Shown here piece after piece: positions 52,701 through 61,024 of a DNA stretch of 64,000 nt. The notes under the pieces are model-generated. The model worked only from the letters and a program-made list of their open reading frames with translations, was not told the DNA's origin and did no database searches. The stretch covers positions 806,001 to 870,000 of the forward strand of contig NZ_OY764212.1 in the NCBI RefSeq assembly GCF_963668165.1. The letters are read 5' to 3'. The stretch is from Marispirochaeta sp. GTDB taxonomy: Bacteria; Spirochaetota; Spirochaetia; JC444; Marispirochaetaceae. The position numbers and the translations under genes were made by a program. Numbering within the stretch: the first letter of the stretch is position 1; every line of letters begins with the position of its first letter.

Positions 52701-55700
52701 ATCCCTGCTGACAGGAATTTCATCGCCGGGGCGGGCTTCCACCGATCCCCGTACGGGGAATATCCCGTTCGAAGAGTAGGTCAGGCTCCGCGCAAGCCGC
52801 GTCATTACCCGCAATTCCGCCGCCCGGAAGAGCTCTTCTATTAATTCGAAATACTCCGGGTCCGCTTCAGCATCACGGCTGTACATATCATCAGAATTAT
52901 CCAGGCTGTAAAACGGAAACAGTTCGGCGTATATCCGATACAAATGGAGGGCCTCTGTCAGCTGGGTTTCCTGATCTCCATCCAGATTATCGGCGACCGT
53001 GTAGACAGTACTGCCGTCCATGAGGCTGACAGGAGTAAACAGGCTTTCTGAAATGTCCTGGCTGCCGCACAAAGCGCCCACTTCCTCCGCACTCAGGAGC
53101 CTCGGCCACAACGTTTCCTCGCCGTCTGCATTCAGAAAACTGAAAAAGAGGCTCGTCGTACCGTTATTGGATTCCACAGCATCGAAGGACGCCCATACGC
53201 TGTAGACTGCGGCCAGATCTTCAGCAGAAAGTTCCTCATTCAGCTCATATACACTGTACTCGTCGTCCGCCCCCTGGTTATAGATGACCAGCAGATACGC
53301 ATCTTCCGGTATGGAGATTTCGGCCAGGGCTGCCTGGGATTGAAATGCTGCGTATTGCCCTGCAGACAAGCGTGCCGGATCGGGTACGCCTGTGCGGCAA
53401 TCGCTGAAGTATTCCTCCACTGCCGGGCGGTACAGCTCTCCGGGCACCTGTTCCAGCCGATACGACGGTTGTGTAAGTGCGTAGGTATGCCGTACCCCGT
53501 CCCGCTCGTAGCGGACACGGATCACCGTATCGGAGGAGGAAATCTCCGTTGTCCGGTAGGCCGTTCCATCTTCGCTGTCGCTCTCATCCACCAGGGTGTA
53601 CGAACCCTCCCCGTCGGGTTCAAGATAGACACGGTAGCTATCGCCGGCCTCATTGCCCAGACGGTCGAGCAGGATCGTACCGTCGCCTTCTGTGCCCCCC
53701 AGGACCGTTTCCGGCTCAATATCTCTGCAGAGTATTGGTTCAACTGATACCGGCGTTGCCGCCGTACTGTAGCTGTACACCCTCTGGGTTTCATCAGGGA
53801 CAGGAAAAACCGTATCGTCATCCGGGAAGTTGTAGCCGATAAACTGTGCCCGTAAACCTGCATTCGAGCTCAGGATGCTGTCCAGGCAGGAAAATGCTAT
53901 AGTCCTTTTTCCCTCAACAAGCCGATAACGGTCCCCTGCCGGTTCATAGTAGTAGCAGAAATAGAAGCGCTCTTTATCACTTCTGTTCAGGTCAGCATAA
54001 ATTGAATAAAAGGTATCGGCAGGGATCAGGCGCGGGACAAAAAAGCCCTTCGACAACAATGTACCAATATTCCCCTGGGTCAGCGCGGAAATCCAGTCAC
54101 TGTTCCGGTCGTAGGTGTAGTAATAGCTTGTATGTCCGTCGCTTTCTGTTTCATGCCTGTGGGGGGTATAAGAATCCTCAAGGCCGTCCTCGTACATGCT
54201 TTTGCCTACTTGTGCAGGCAAACAGAGTACGGGGGAATCCTCCATATCCTCAAAGTACTGAATATCCCGGTAGCGGATGCGTGTATTCCAGTCCACAATA
54301 TCTCCGCGCTCGTCCTTGTTCGGATTCAGGCGGAAAAAGAGGGAATCCCCGCGACTGAGTTCATACTCGGCATCGCTTCGTCCGTTCTGTGGAGAATCCT
54401 CGCTTATACCAAGCTCTGTCAGCGTCGCGTTGCTCCCGCGCTCAGGGGCACGGATCTCCGCAACCGCGCCATCGGAGGATATCTGTGCATTCGGGTTGTA
54501 GCCGACCTCGTCGCTAACCAGTACCGTTCCCGAGCGATAGGCGTCCCACCTGCGGAAAGGGTCCTTCCGGTAATATGTCCCGTCGAACTCCTCAAGCTCA
54601 CCTTCCGTATACGATTCTGCAAGGTCTGGGTCGGCCCCTCCGACCCAGTCTGCGGTCCAGTCGATGGTACCATCCCCCGTATTCAGACCGAACAAGGCTG
54701 TTCCCTTCTCCACCACATCGATGAATCCGTCGCCGTTGACATCCATGATTGAACGCTTTCCATCGGCCCAGTTCCACTGTTTTGTCTTGCCACCCGACAC
54801 CGGGCCTATTTTCATCGAGAGCCCCAGGGACGCGGATGAGTTCGAGGTTTTCGACAGGGGACCGCCAAACCCGTCCAGGGAGACAGCGGAACCTGCCCAG
54901 CCGTAGAGCTCCGGGTCCGCCGCGTATCCGCTTACATCGTTTCCGCTTTTCCAGATCAGTTCAGGGATGCCGTCCCCGTCAATATCGGCCACATCCGTAA
55001 GGGATACGCTCGAACCACCGGAGCTCCCTCCCCGCACACCCAGAGATACCAGGGTCTTTTTTCCGACAAACGGAATCTTTATGAATATTTCAAGCCCGGT
55101 ATACAGGTTGGCCCCGGCGGATACGAATCTGGAATTGGAAAGGTCCTTCTCCTGCGCTCCCGACCCTACACTCCAGATCTCCTCAGGCCCGAAACCCTGG
55201 GGGAGCTCATCAGCATCTCTTTCCAGGCCGTGGTATTCAAAGCCGTAGGAATAGAGTGCATCAGCAGCTCCCGGAGCCCATTCCTCGTACCGGTCCAGAA
55301 TCGTCCGCCCGAAATCGTCCATCCGGTAATAGAACTCGTAGGACCGCTTCTCACTCCGGTTTCCCTGTTCCCCCGCGGATATCCCTATCCGGTCCAGGCG
55401 CTTCGAGGTCTTGCAGATAAACCTTCCGCGCCCGTCGCTGCGGACATCCTGCCGCGCGCCTCCGCCAAGACCAGCTTCATAGGCTCCTGTCCAGCTGTGT
55501 ACACCGCTGCTCTCAACCGAATAGCCTAAACGCGTACTTTCCTCCGTCGGCTCCAGGTGTCCTGTCTCGTTGTACCCGAAATCGATCCTGTAATAACCGC
55601 TCTCATCGGCATCATTACCATTTATCCCTGACCAGGATATGCTTTTCACATACAGATTTTTATCGCTTTCATCGTAGGTATAACGGTAGTCGACGGTATT

Positions 55701-56831
55701 TCCGTCCATATCGATAATCCTCGACAGATACCAGCGATAGACCCGCGTTCCGTTATTTCTGTCCGGACCAAGCCATGGTGCAGACTGATTCGGGCCGTCG
55801 CTTACAGCCGCGTGGTTACCGTAGTAACGAACAGTGCCGTCCCTGTCCGTTACTTTCCAATAATCAGTACCCGCAGAAGTAGTACGAAATCGCTCTATCC
55901 GGGCGAATCGCCCCTCTTTCCGCTGTCTGTAGACAGACCCCGAGGATGAGTCCGGAGTAATGTTTACCAGTTCCTCGCCGTCCAGCAGATAGGTATCCTT
56001 TCCGTCGTATTCCGGCAGACCGAAACGTGTATCCGTATCAATTGTGCTTACAGGCAGGGAAAAACCCGTACCCATCACCCCCGCAGATCGCCCGCTGTCG
56101 TACCGCAATGATACCTGCGGGGAAGCCTTTCCCCGCCCCGCGGGAAACCGCAAGGGGATGGAAAAGGAGGCGGAACCGGACCAGCTTCCTTCCAGCCCAT
56201 CCAATCCGGGTACTCCTGCATCAGGTTTCGCCGCTTCCAGATTCTTTATCGAGTTCAGATCAAACTCCACCGGATCAGGACTCTCGGGCAGCGTTAAAGT
56301 GGAGTTGATCATATCCGTAAAATGGGTGCTCAGACTCGTTACCGTACTCGCTTCATTATTCAGCGATATACGCTCCAGGCGTTCCCATCTTTGTTTATCT
56401 TCATTGTAAAAATAGGTAAAAAGATTGCTCAACGCGGCTTCGGATTTATTCAGTTCAGGATCATACGGAATGGTTATACTCACGGGTTTTTGGAATTGTT
56501 GCCCGTCAGGCAGAAAGCGGTACGCCGCCGCCCCGGTCGTAACATTCTGGCGTCCTCCGCCTACCGGGGCCGTTCCCCCAAGCTTGATTACCGTTATTTC
56601 AACGGTGTCGTCCACCGCACCGGCGGGCACGTCCACCATAACTCCATCGAAGGAGAGGACTCCCCCGGCTCCGCCTATCTCGGCGGAGTATGCACTGTCC
56701 GGGTCTTTTTCATACTTCGGAAGACCTCGAAGCAAGGCGTCCCGGGGTGTTTCACTGAACAACGGCAAGGGTGCAAGAACCAGGCTGTAGATAACAAAAA
56801 GCGTCAAACTTCGTAATACGACATTTTTCAT
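46737..56831 (-). CDS. Giant secreted SpvB/TcdB-type RHS protein with toxin tip (RHS1)
   Basis: 3364 residues. The Sec signal peptide ends at LPLFSE (about residue 26). A ZU5-like segment lies near 50-125 (GGVLSFDGVMVDVPAGAV). The SpvB domain is near 215-420 (SFSIPLRFPAGRGKASPQVS). VCBS/FG-GAP-like repeats occur near 615, 700, 1640, 1750 and 1850 (DIDGDGIPEL, DINGDGLPDYV). A YD/RHS shell spans about 2000-3050 and the core (PDHLGSAHCITDPQG, GLYYYGARYLDPKTSRW) ends at DPTGE near 3198. The last 165 residues form the tip, where TLYHYSVSP and PPGTFLTDNP resemble HYD1-type ADP-ribosyltransferases. The layout resembles insecticidal Tc B/C proteins that encapsulate a toxin. Confidence 0.9.
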   Translation of the reverse strand: MKNVVLRSLTLFVIYSLVLAPLPLFSETPRDALLRGLPKYEKDPDSAYSAEIGGAGGVLSFDGVMVDVPAGAVDDTVEITVIKLGGTAPVGGGRQNVTTGAAAYRFLPDGQQFQKPVSITIPYDPELNKSEAALSNLFTYFYNEDKQRWERLERISLNNEASTVTSLSTHFTDMINSTLTLPESPDPVEFDLNSIKNLEAAKPDAGVPGLDGLEGSWSGSASFSIPLRFPAGRGKASPQVSLRYDSGRSAGVMGTGFSLPVSTIDTDTRFGLPEYDGKDTYLLDGEELVNITPDSSSGSVYRQRKEGRFARIERFRTTSAGTDYWKVTDRDGTVRYYGNHAAVSDGPNQSAPWLGPDRNNGTRVYRWYLSRIIDMDGNTVDYRYTYDESDKNLYVKSISWSGINGNDADESGYYRIDFGYNETGHLEPTEESTRLGYSVESSGVHSWTGAYEAGLGGGARQDVRSDGRGRFICKTSKRLDRIGISAGEQGNRSEKRSYEFYYRMDDFGRTILDRYEEWAPGAADALYSYGFEYHGLERDADELPQGFGPEEIWSVGSGAQEKDLSNSRFVSAGANLYTGLEIFIKIPFVGKKTLVSLGVRGGSSGGSSVSLTDVADIDGDGIPELIWKSGNDVSGYAADPELYGWAGSAVSLDGFGGPLSKTSNSSASLGLSMKIGPVSGGKTKQWNWADGKRSIMDVNGDGFIDVVEKGTALFGLNTGDGTIDWTADWVGGADPDLAESYTEGELEEFDGTYYRKDPFRRWDAYRSGTVLVSDEVGYNPNAQISSDGAVAEIRAPERGSNATLTELGISEDSPQNGRSDAEYELSRGDSLFFRLNPNKDERGDIVDWNTRIRYRDIQYFEDMEDSPVLCLPAQVGKSMYEDGLEDSYTPHRHETESDGHTSYYYTYDRNSDWISALTQGNIGTLLSKGFFVPRLIPADTFYSIYADLNRSDKERFYFCYYYEPAGDRYRLVEGKRTIAFSCLDSILSSNAGLRAQFIGYNFPDDDTVFPVPDETQRVYSYSTAATPVSVEPILCRDIEPETVLGGTEGDGTILLDRLGNEAGDSYRVYLEPDGEGSYTLVDESDSEDGTAYRTTEISSSDTVIRVRYERDGVRHTYALTQPSYRLEQVPGELYRPAVEEYFSDCRTGVPDPARLSAGQYAAFQSQAALAEISIPEDAYLLVIYNQGADDEYSVYELNEELSAEDLAAVYSVWASFDAVESNNGTTSLFFSFLNADGEETLWPRLLSAEEVGALCGSQDISESLFTPVSLMDGSTVYTVADNLDGDQETQLTEALHLYRIYAELFPFYSLDNSDDMYSRDAEADPEYFELIEELFRAAELRVMTRLARSLTYSSNGIFPVRGSVEARPGDEIPVSRDEEQAAGGWEESGVVSMPRFDDEGNTILVPGYVHVFDSRYDFSVASIIEEDEKEYDFVDTKIEDDETSLVSLYGTNIPREYLEGGVYGWYYGAWSGFHEWNSDQLGDAPDYSAKDNTGVTPPPYYTQLNPNPPAEDVADSHLHTWGRQELVMSDETWIGSVDVITDTSIDDNGNPVYQPYQFSVALTGETMWPTRSGGDYYWTIPNITLDEEGSTGPSQSLSFISTSRGKSTDINGGVSFGMGASGGSNRGTTQQYEGFMDINGDRYPDLVRFDKQGNGGSFTYWPGTGYGFGAAERGNKIADYITRNSNDGLTFGASIGSSSGGGIYEIDEEGRPVSFNTNVKDGTTHTSGSAGINVSAAESIQNMGLLDINGDGLPDQVTGSSDLNAYLNAGGTFVGTADFSGPAITKKVAASAGSILSGETQGISYSHTGSFGGTFSLSGGVDVGAASATLGSSFSYGGSTTKVNGRLMDINGDGLPDYVVKDNDEGFFRVRVNTGSGFSPSEIRLYRPEWGTGMDLNADLESDLRQIANNLSFPGSAAGAIRVNGIDPEENELSEYVDPFRMKDVLDYQMGMNVNLGFNLSTSYRFTLLSLTINPGMNGSYATTSGRVMMRDVTGDGLPDHIMKYPGDAFLRVKPNLAGKAGLLKSVQLPQGGACDLEYTASGHTVSQPNHRWLLSSVSWNDGREGDETACGEHAYRTEYSYDHGKYDRWDRQFLGYGRVTKTRGDVGDLQKTVTLYDTTDYAHRGLMLEQEVLDESGFVYRRTERSYDSVPVYYATKHVGRGTVYEKNLQVGSVFPQLTEERTTQWEKTSGPYEGSTITKNYTYDEYGLVRSMRETTESGSDEDTLRLSIDYDRSTVLTQDRYCVGLPTGLVVKSGGESGNTLRHREGSYDDTGHLVSLTTWEDEDTSFTTALTWTDNGLVRSIVDPLGTTVLYTYDDTLLQFVEQIETSGADIAGYTTEMAWDYTLGVMTERTDANGLTERSEYDSYGRLIAVYTPYDESIPAVRYAYEHAGDAYRRSITENKISTDPENEETIRTIIAIDGLGRTIYSAKSGVMTDENGSGETGWNVSGAVRYDGKGRTIEEGQPGFSPGPDDPVPTNMRNGTVTDYDILDRPVRVELPDGSVMTTEYGIEEGLPRTISTDPEGRVSETLSDQRGRIVELRKKYQSALLMKSAYSYDVLGQLCEAVIRDENVSGSPEYRTEYEYDLRGLQTTLESADTGRTTLSYDEAGRLVKKVSAVLRETGGAVNYEYDGLGRLVHISYPDPGMDVSYQYGTAAAAAEYGAGRLVSRSDESGSIDYEYGKMGEVVAETRTLRRLDPLSTTREARIEYQSNYLGQMESVRYPDGEEIRYDYDEGGQVIHVEGVRPNGSTTVFVERIGYDEFGQRTYLEYGNGDVTRYTYDPERRWLSALSTENQWGRNLQNLSYSFDDVGNIEERTDASGRYSSTQSYSYDGLYQLETAGGTYVNKPAGHTSWSDRYSQSFSYDGLGNILKKTSSETRVPSASVRPLNYELDYEYDEQRPHLARKIGELYYSYDANGNVTRESTLPEGQSSAYEAPNLSTIGDVRRADQAFGFINEVESGCENEYIRSFSWDAENRLKSVLTSNGKSVKYLYDADGKRTTKYAGDGSYTEGISGETLYFNEWWTETADSGSFRRAKHIYVGKERIVTRLSNPSTGGTPYEDVNTYYYHPDHLGSAHCITDPQGNPYERIEYTPYGEMWIEIQEDEATASYNYIPFRFTAKEWDEETGLYYYGARYLDPKTSRWMSGDPAGYQLLNPMGPDGEGGLRVKQDYSIVETTNWYSYVSNNPVKYMDPTGETGEWAATMWWLAGIDGPIPAGDIIYGVGVAVELYLLSQIVKSGVNTATRAETKTRERTINSKTLYHYSVSPNWRGGVMPPGTFLTDNPNMSSDEAREKLALPNVAPSQQLYLYEVQVDDGQTTPAKPVDPLESNITGETLPGGGTEYIAVEPIPVPNPVGRPVE
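49871..51257. repeat. Near-identical RHS duplication, copy 1
   Basis: Partner of 43568-44954, within the large RHS gene. The identity stops abruptly at 51257, where copy 2 switches to the AATCTGCG-type repeat. Confidence 0.9.
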
Positions 56832-56858
56832 CTTCGTTTCCTATTCTTTCATTCTTTT

Positions 56859-57515
56859 CTATTCGGTTTTAAACGAGACATTCACCGGTACATCGGGAAA
56901 ATCCTCCAGGGGAGAAACAACCACCAGATATCCCTGGCTTCCTCCGCTGAATCCTGAATACTCGAAATCAGTAATCTTCTGATTATTTATATACAAGGTA
57001 AAAATACCGTCCGGGGCTCTCCGTACGCTAAGCTCATTAAAAAGCCCGGTCCCGTAGATTGCGGAACTCTGGGTCCAGCTTGTATTCGGTGCATACTCGG
57101 TACCGACGATGGACGCTATCTGGTAATACCTGTCGGTCCGAATCATGATGCTCAGCATGCGCTCTTCGCCGGAGTCTTCATCCACGCTGTGGCAGAAAAC
57201 AATCCCGAAACCGGCGTTTCGGTTTCCACTCGATTTCGCCGCACTCACTGTCCATTCAGTAAAAGGCTGCTGGTCGGAATCCTCCACGGGATACCAGAAA
57301 CTGCTTCCGTACGGGTCGGAATACTGCTCATCGTTGGTCTCGAAGATAATTACCCCTGCGGTTTCGTCCTCCGAGAAGAGTGTCGAATTTACCTGTACCC
57401 CGTCTCCGCCGAGATCGCCGTCCCATCCTGTCGGTTTCGAGGTATCGATAAACTGGCATCCCGAAAACAACGTCCCAAGCACGATAAAAACACACCACCC
57501 TTTTACATCTGCCAC
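56859..57515 (-). CDS. Lipoprotein A of the RHS operon
   Basis: 218 residues. The lipobox is LFSGC (Cys about 20), so the mature protein is membrane-anchored. The body has a jelly-roll pattern (SSFWYPVEDSD, NAGFGIVFCHSV, FTLYINNQKITDFEYSG, GYLVVVSP) like LamG/concanavalin-type binding domains. No enzyme residues are seen. It lies 27 bases upstream of RHS1 and 20 bases downstream of lipoprotein B, so it is in one transcript with both. A carbohydrate- or surface-binding role in holding or presenting the RHS protein is inferred. Confidence 0.7.
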   Translation of the reverse strand: MADVKGWCVFIVLGTLFSGCQFIDTSKPTGWDGDLGGDGVQVNSTLFSEDETAGVIIFETNDEQYSDPYGSSFWYPVEDSDQQPFTEWTVSAAKSSGNRNAGFGIVFCHSVDEDSGEERMLSIMIRTDRYYQIASIVGTEYAPNTSWTQSSAIYGTGLFNELSVRRAPDGIFTLYINNQKITDFEYSGFSGGSQGYLVVVSPLEDFPDVPVNVSFKTE

Positions 57516-57535
57516 TTTTCTACTCCGGGTTTTTC

Positions 57536-58330
57536 TTACTCATCATTAAAATTGGTTATCTGGTCAAGACTCACTGTATACGAGATTACCATCCCTCCGT
57601 ATCCGGAGAGCTGAGACAGAAAGGTCTGTTCGTTCGGAGAGACACGGAAGTATACAACCGCAGCTTCATATTCGTGATTCTGGATTGAAAATGATTCGCC
57701 GCTGACGATATCTGTTTCACTTTTCGACGGAGTCGACCAGCTCATGTAATTATAGGTGGAACTGGTATTCGTATTATCCGTAACAACAATAACCGCCTGG
57801 CGCCGCGGCGGCAGGGTTACTGCGTACCAGTCGAAATCCCGGCTCTCTTTGCCGTTTGTAGCGACAAAATACCACAGATTCGATTCCAGATCTGCCTCCA
57901 GCACTGTGGCCGTAGCGATCGAATTGTTCGGTTCATGGGGATCCCGGCAGATATCGCTCCCCACCCCGAGCACTGATTCCGAGGGACCAAAGAGTACAGA
58001 TCCCCGTATTTTGTATAACTGATACAAATTCAGGCGCTCGTTAGCTACGCCGTCATCGTACCAGCTCAGATCACTGCCCCTGTACACCTCAACCCAGTTC
58101 AAGGGATCGTTCTCACCGGCCGCGCGGCGCAGCAGATACTCATCCGCGGCTTCATCTTCATTCCAGGTAACGCTTATCAGGTTCGGTACGGAAAAGGATT
58201 CCACACCGGGACTGGCAATCTTCGGATCTTCATCCAGCCTTCCCATATCGGAGATAAGGCCGGTCCCGCAGGAAGCGAGCCCGCACAAAATACAGCAGAT
58301 AATTACTACGGTGTATAGTTTTCTAATCAT
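57536..58330 (-). CDS. Lipoprotein B of the RHS operon (FN3-like)
   Basis: 264 residues. The lipobox is LASCG (Cys about 21). A fibronectin-type III-like unit spans about residues 42-120 (PNLISVTWNEDEAADEYLLRR, YQLYKIRG). A second beta-domain beginning DPHEPNNSIATATVLE resembles pre-peptidase C-terminal domains. Its start overlaps the OM-protein stop by 4 bases. It is probably periplasmic or surface-exposed. No catalytic function is visible. Confidence 0.72.
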   Translation of the reverse strand: MIRKLYTVVIICCILCGLASCGTGLISDMGRLDEDPKIASPGVESFSVPNLISVTWNEDEAADEYLLRRAAGENDPLNWVEVYRGSDLSWYDDGVANERLNLYQLYKIRGSVLFGPSESVLGVGSDICRDPHEPNNSIATATVLEADLESNLWYFVATNGKESRDFDWYAVTLPPRRQAVIVVTDNTNTSSTYNYMSWSTPSKSETDIVSGESFSIQNHEYEAAVVYFRVSPNEQTFLSQLSGYGGMVISYTVSLDQITNFNDE

Positions 58331-59367
58331 TCAACTTTTTCCTCCCCCCTGCCCGGAAAACGGTACTCATATACCAGACTCGGCCGTATCTCATAGCGCG
58401 GCGGATCATAGAATACCGAAGAAAGTTCCAAACCAAGTCCCACAGCAGAGGTTTCATTCAGATAGTACCGGACAGCTCCCGAAAGACTCATTCCAATCGC
58501 TGCGGTACTTGTTGTATAGCTTCCTTCATAGCGGCGCTCCTGAACCAGCACATCCAGCATGAAAAACGGAGTCACACCCAATGAATAACTCTTTCTGCTG
58601 TCATTATACCGCGTCACGGTAAGCTCCACAGGGATTCCTGTCCGGATCCCGTGAAAAACAAACTCCTCATGCCCGGGGGTACTGACTCCCAGGTCATATC
58701 CAAGAGAGACACCGAATCTCATTCCGTACAACCAGGGACCATACTCCCCAAGAGGATACTCGGGAGTCAGAAACCCCGCAGCTTCCACAGACAAGATACC
58801 CGACAGGTTATCCCGCCAGGATCCCATGGGGCTCCAGTAGCCAATCCGTCCCCGCAGATCCCAGATATTTCGCTGGACCTCGTAGGACGGGTACACCGGA
58901 GCGAGTCCCAAATCCCCGGTAAGGTACTCGAAGAGTTTTCCGGCCAGATCCTCTGCCAGGCGGTCATATCTGCCGGCCTGATCGCGGCTGTAAATCCGGT
59001 GACGGATCTCCCCATTCTGTACATCGTACACCTGCAGATACCCGTCGATGTACTCGGGAGTACAAGACAAACGACCGAAAACGAGCATATCCAGCCCGTA
59101 ATAGGCAGAAAAGGAGGATGCGTCAAGAATAGAACGCAGATGCCCCTCTTCTTTGGGTAAAGGTTTTACCGAAGGCTGTAAAACTCCCGATCTGTCCAAC
59201 ACCTTCAAATACTTGACCACACTTTTAGAGAAGGAATCACCCCTGGGCAGATCTTCTCCTGGAGCTGCTTCTCCCACAACTTCCATCGGTGCAAGGACAG
59301 TTTCCACCGCAAAACCAGCCGCGGAAAGAATCGCGGACATAATCAGTACAGCCCATAGACGCTTCAT
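58327..59367 (-). CDS. Outer-membrane beta-barrel protein of the RHS operon
   Basis: 346 residues. A Sec signal peptide (MKRLWAVLIMSAILSAAGFA) precedes a periplasmic alpha/beta domain of about 130 residues (SVVKYLKVLDRSGVLQPS, YYGLDMLVFGRLSC, YLQVYDVQNGEI), which recalls TolB-N/CsgG-like domains. From about residue 165, alternating strands (GRIGYWSPMG, GMRFGVSLGYDLG, SLGVTPFFMLDVLVQ, GAVRYYLNE) end in YEYRF, indicating a barrel. It could be the outer-membrane pore or anchor for RHS1. It overlaps the genes on both sides by 4 bases. Confidence 0.72.
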   Translation of the reverse strand: MKRLWAVLIMSAILSAAGFAVETVLAPMEVVGEAAPGEDLPRGDSFSKSVVKYLKVLDRSGVLQPSVKPLPKEEGHLRSILDASSFSAYYGLDMLVFGRLSCTPEYIDGYLQVYDVQNGEIRHRIYSRDQAGRYDRLAEDLAGKLFEYLTGDLGLAPVYPSYEVQRNIWDLRGRIGYWSPMGSWRDNLSGILSVEAAGFLTPEYPLGEYGPWLYGMRFGVSLGYDLGVSTPGHEEFVFHGIRTGIPVELTVTRYNDSRKSYSLGVTPFFMLDVLVQERRYEGSYTTSTAAIGMSLSGAVRYYLNETSAVGLGLELSSVFYDPPRYEIRPSLVYEYRFPGRGEEKVE

Positions 59368-60860
59368 TCTGCCATCCCCCGCTCCTCGAGAGCCCCCATC
59401 TGACGGCTGTACCTTCGGTGAGAATCATCATCGCCCATCTTGTCCGCCGCGGTCATCCCCAGCGCCAGCAGTTCCTTGTCCCGCGCCAGTTCGAGACCTT
59501 TATCCACATAGAACAGCGTTCCCCGATAATCACCCAGGGACAAACAGAGACGGGCCTGTCGGCGGCTTACATCACCCCACCGCAGGATGTCCTTGTCGCT
59601 GTTGAGTGAAAGAGCGCCGCGAGCCTTTTCCCAGGATTTCAGTGCCTCGGCATTCATGCCCATGCGTTCATACACATCCCCAAGCTCAACCAGGGCATGG
59701 TAATCCCGCGGGCGCAGTTTAACGTACGCAGAAATATCTTCGGCGGCTTTATCGAGCAGCCCCAACGCACTGCGGCTGTTGCCCCGTCCCATAAGTGCCG
59801 GAGGAAAGGGATACCTGACCGAGAGCGCACGTGAATAAGCGGTCTCGGCAGCTTCATAGTCTCCGAGCGTAAAATATGCATCGCCCAATTCACAGGGAAC
59901 CACAGGATCGTCCGGCAGTAGCTCTCCGGCTGTTATCAGATGTCGAACAGCTTTTTCAAACTCTTCGATTTTCAGATAGATTTCACCCAGGCGTTTACGC
60001 GCAGCACCATTCTCCGGTTCCAGACGAACCAGACGTTCGTAATACATTTCCGCGTCGTTGAGGTTTCCCTGCTCAAGGTATACATCTCCCAGCAGTATTA
60101 AAGCCCCGGAGTTTACCGGGTCACGTTCCAGTACAGTCAACAGGCTCTTTATAATTTCAGCGTCCTTTCGTACTGCAGGATCGGCCAGATAGAGCGACTC
60201 GGCATACCTGAGCAGGGTCTCATTCGTTTCCTGATACCCGGCGGACTTCCGGTAATATTCAACAGCATCGCCGTATTCACCATCATCCCGGCTTGTATCT
60301 CCAAACTGCCGATATTCAGATGCCAACAAAGTCTGCGGAAGGCTCTCGATGGCAGTAATAGTGGAAGTCAGCCCATCAAAATGGGCGTTCAAATCGGTAT
60401 TCATCAACTCCATCTGCCGGTGAAGCCGCTGATAATGCCCCGTGCCTTCCTCTGCCAGTTGATACAGATAGTTTGTGGTTGCTTCAAAATGGCTGATTTC
60501 GCGGACATCTACCGTATCGAGCTTGTGCTCAATTCCTTCCAGACGCGTGCCAAACTCCTCCCTGATCCCCCGAAGCAAAAGTCGACGCTCTTCTGTAGAG
60601 AGAACATAGGTTCCGGAGGGCATCTCAAAGGAGGTCAAAGCTCGTGTGTAGTCATCCAGAAGTTGCTGCTGGCCGCTTATCAGGTCCTTTTGTTCATCGA
60701 GAACGTCGCTTTGCTTTTTGAGTAAATCATGCAGATCCGACAGGGATTTCTCGTTTCGCGAGGTTATCAGCATGGAAATGCCGACGCTGAAAGCGCAGAG
60801 CAGAATAAGGAGTACAAGAAGAACATATACTAATAGATTTTTCTGCAGCATTCTCTTCAT
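59364..60860 (-). CDS. TPR-repeat inner-membrane protein, first gene of the RHS operon
   Basis: 498 residues. One membrane helix at about 9-33 (LLVYVLLVLLILLCAFSVGISML) is followed by a coiled coil (about 36-80) and a helical region. Tetratricopeptide repeats run from about 185 to 480 (GALILLGDVYLEQGNLNDAEMYYERL, CELGDAYFTLGDYEAAETAYSRAL, ALVELGDVYERMGMNAEALKSW). It probably faces the periplasm and scaffolds the other components. The start is ATG 60860 or the ATG three codons later. No clear ribosome site is present. A TTGACA promoter lies 49 bases upstream. Confidence 0.82.
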   Translation of the reverse strand: MKRMLQKNLLVYVLLVLLILLCAFSVGISMLITSRNEKSLSDLHDLLKKQSDVLDEQKDLISGQQQLLDDYTRALTSFEMPSGTYVLSTEERRLLLRGIREEFGTRLEGIEHKLDTVDVREISHFEATTNYLYQLAEEGTGHYQRLHRQMELMNTDLNAHFDGLTSTITAIESLPQTLLASEYRQFGDTSRDDGEYGDAVEYYRKSAGYQETNETLLRYAESLYLADPAVRKDAEIIKSLLTVLERDPVNSGALILLGDVYLEQGNLNDAEMYYERLVRLEPENGAARKRLGEIYLKIEEFEKAVRHLITAGELLPDDPVVPCELGDAYFTLGDYEAAETAYSRALSVRYPFPPALMGRGNSRSALGLLDKAAEDISAYVKLRPRDYHALVELGDVYERMGMNAEALKSWEKARGALSLNSDKDILRWGDVSRRQARLCLSLGDYRGTLFYVDKGLELARDKELLALGMTAADKMGDDDSHRRYSRQMGALEERGMAE

Positions 60861-60908
60861 TATTAATTCACAAATATCTCTAAATAGACATTAAAATATT
60901 AAATCCAA

Positions 60909-60936
60909 TTTTTATCCATAATACGTATCCTGTCAA
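60909..60936 (-). promoter_or_regulatory. Promoter of the RHS export operon
   Basis: Minus strand TTGACA (60931-60936), 16 bases, TAAAAA (60909-60914). No other promoter is apparent before the gap at 56831, so the operon probably runs from here to 46252. Confidence 0.6.
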
Positions 60937-61024
60937 CACCCGAAAGGGAGGATTATGTGAAAAAGGAATTTGTTTATTGAACCACTGATCAGTATGGGGG
61001 CTCGGAAGGGGGGGGCGCTGATTT

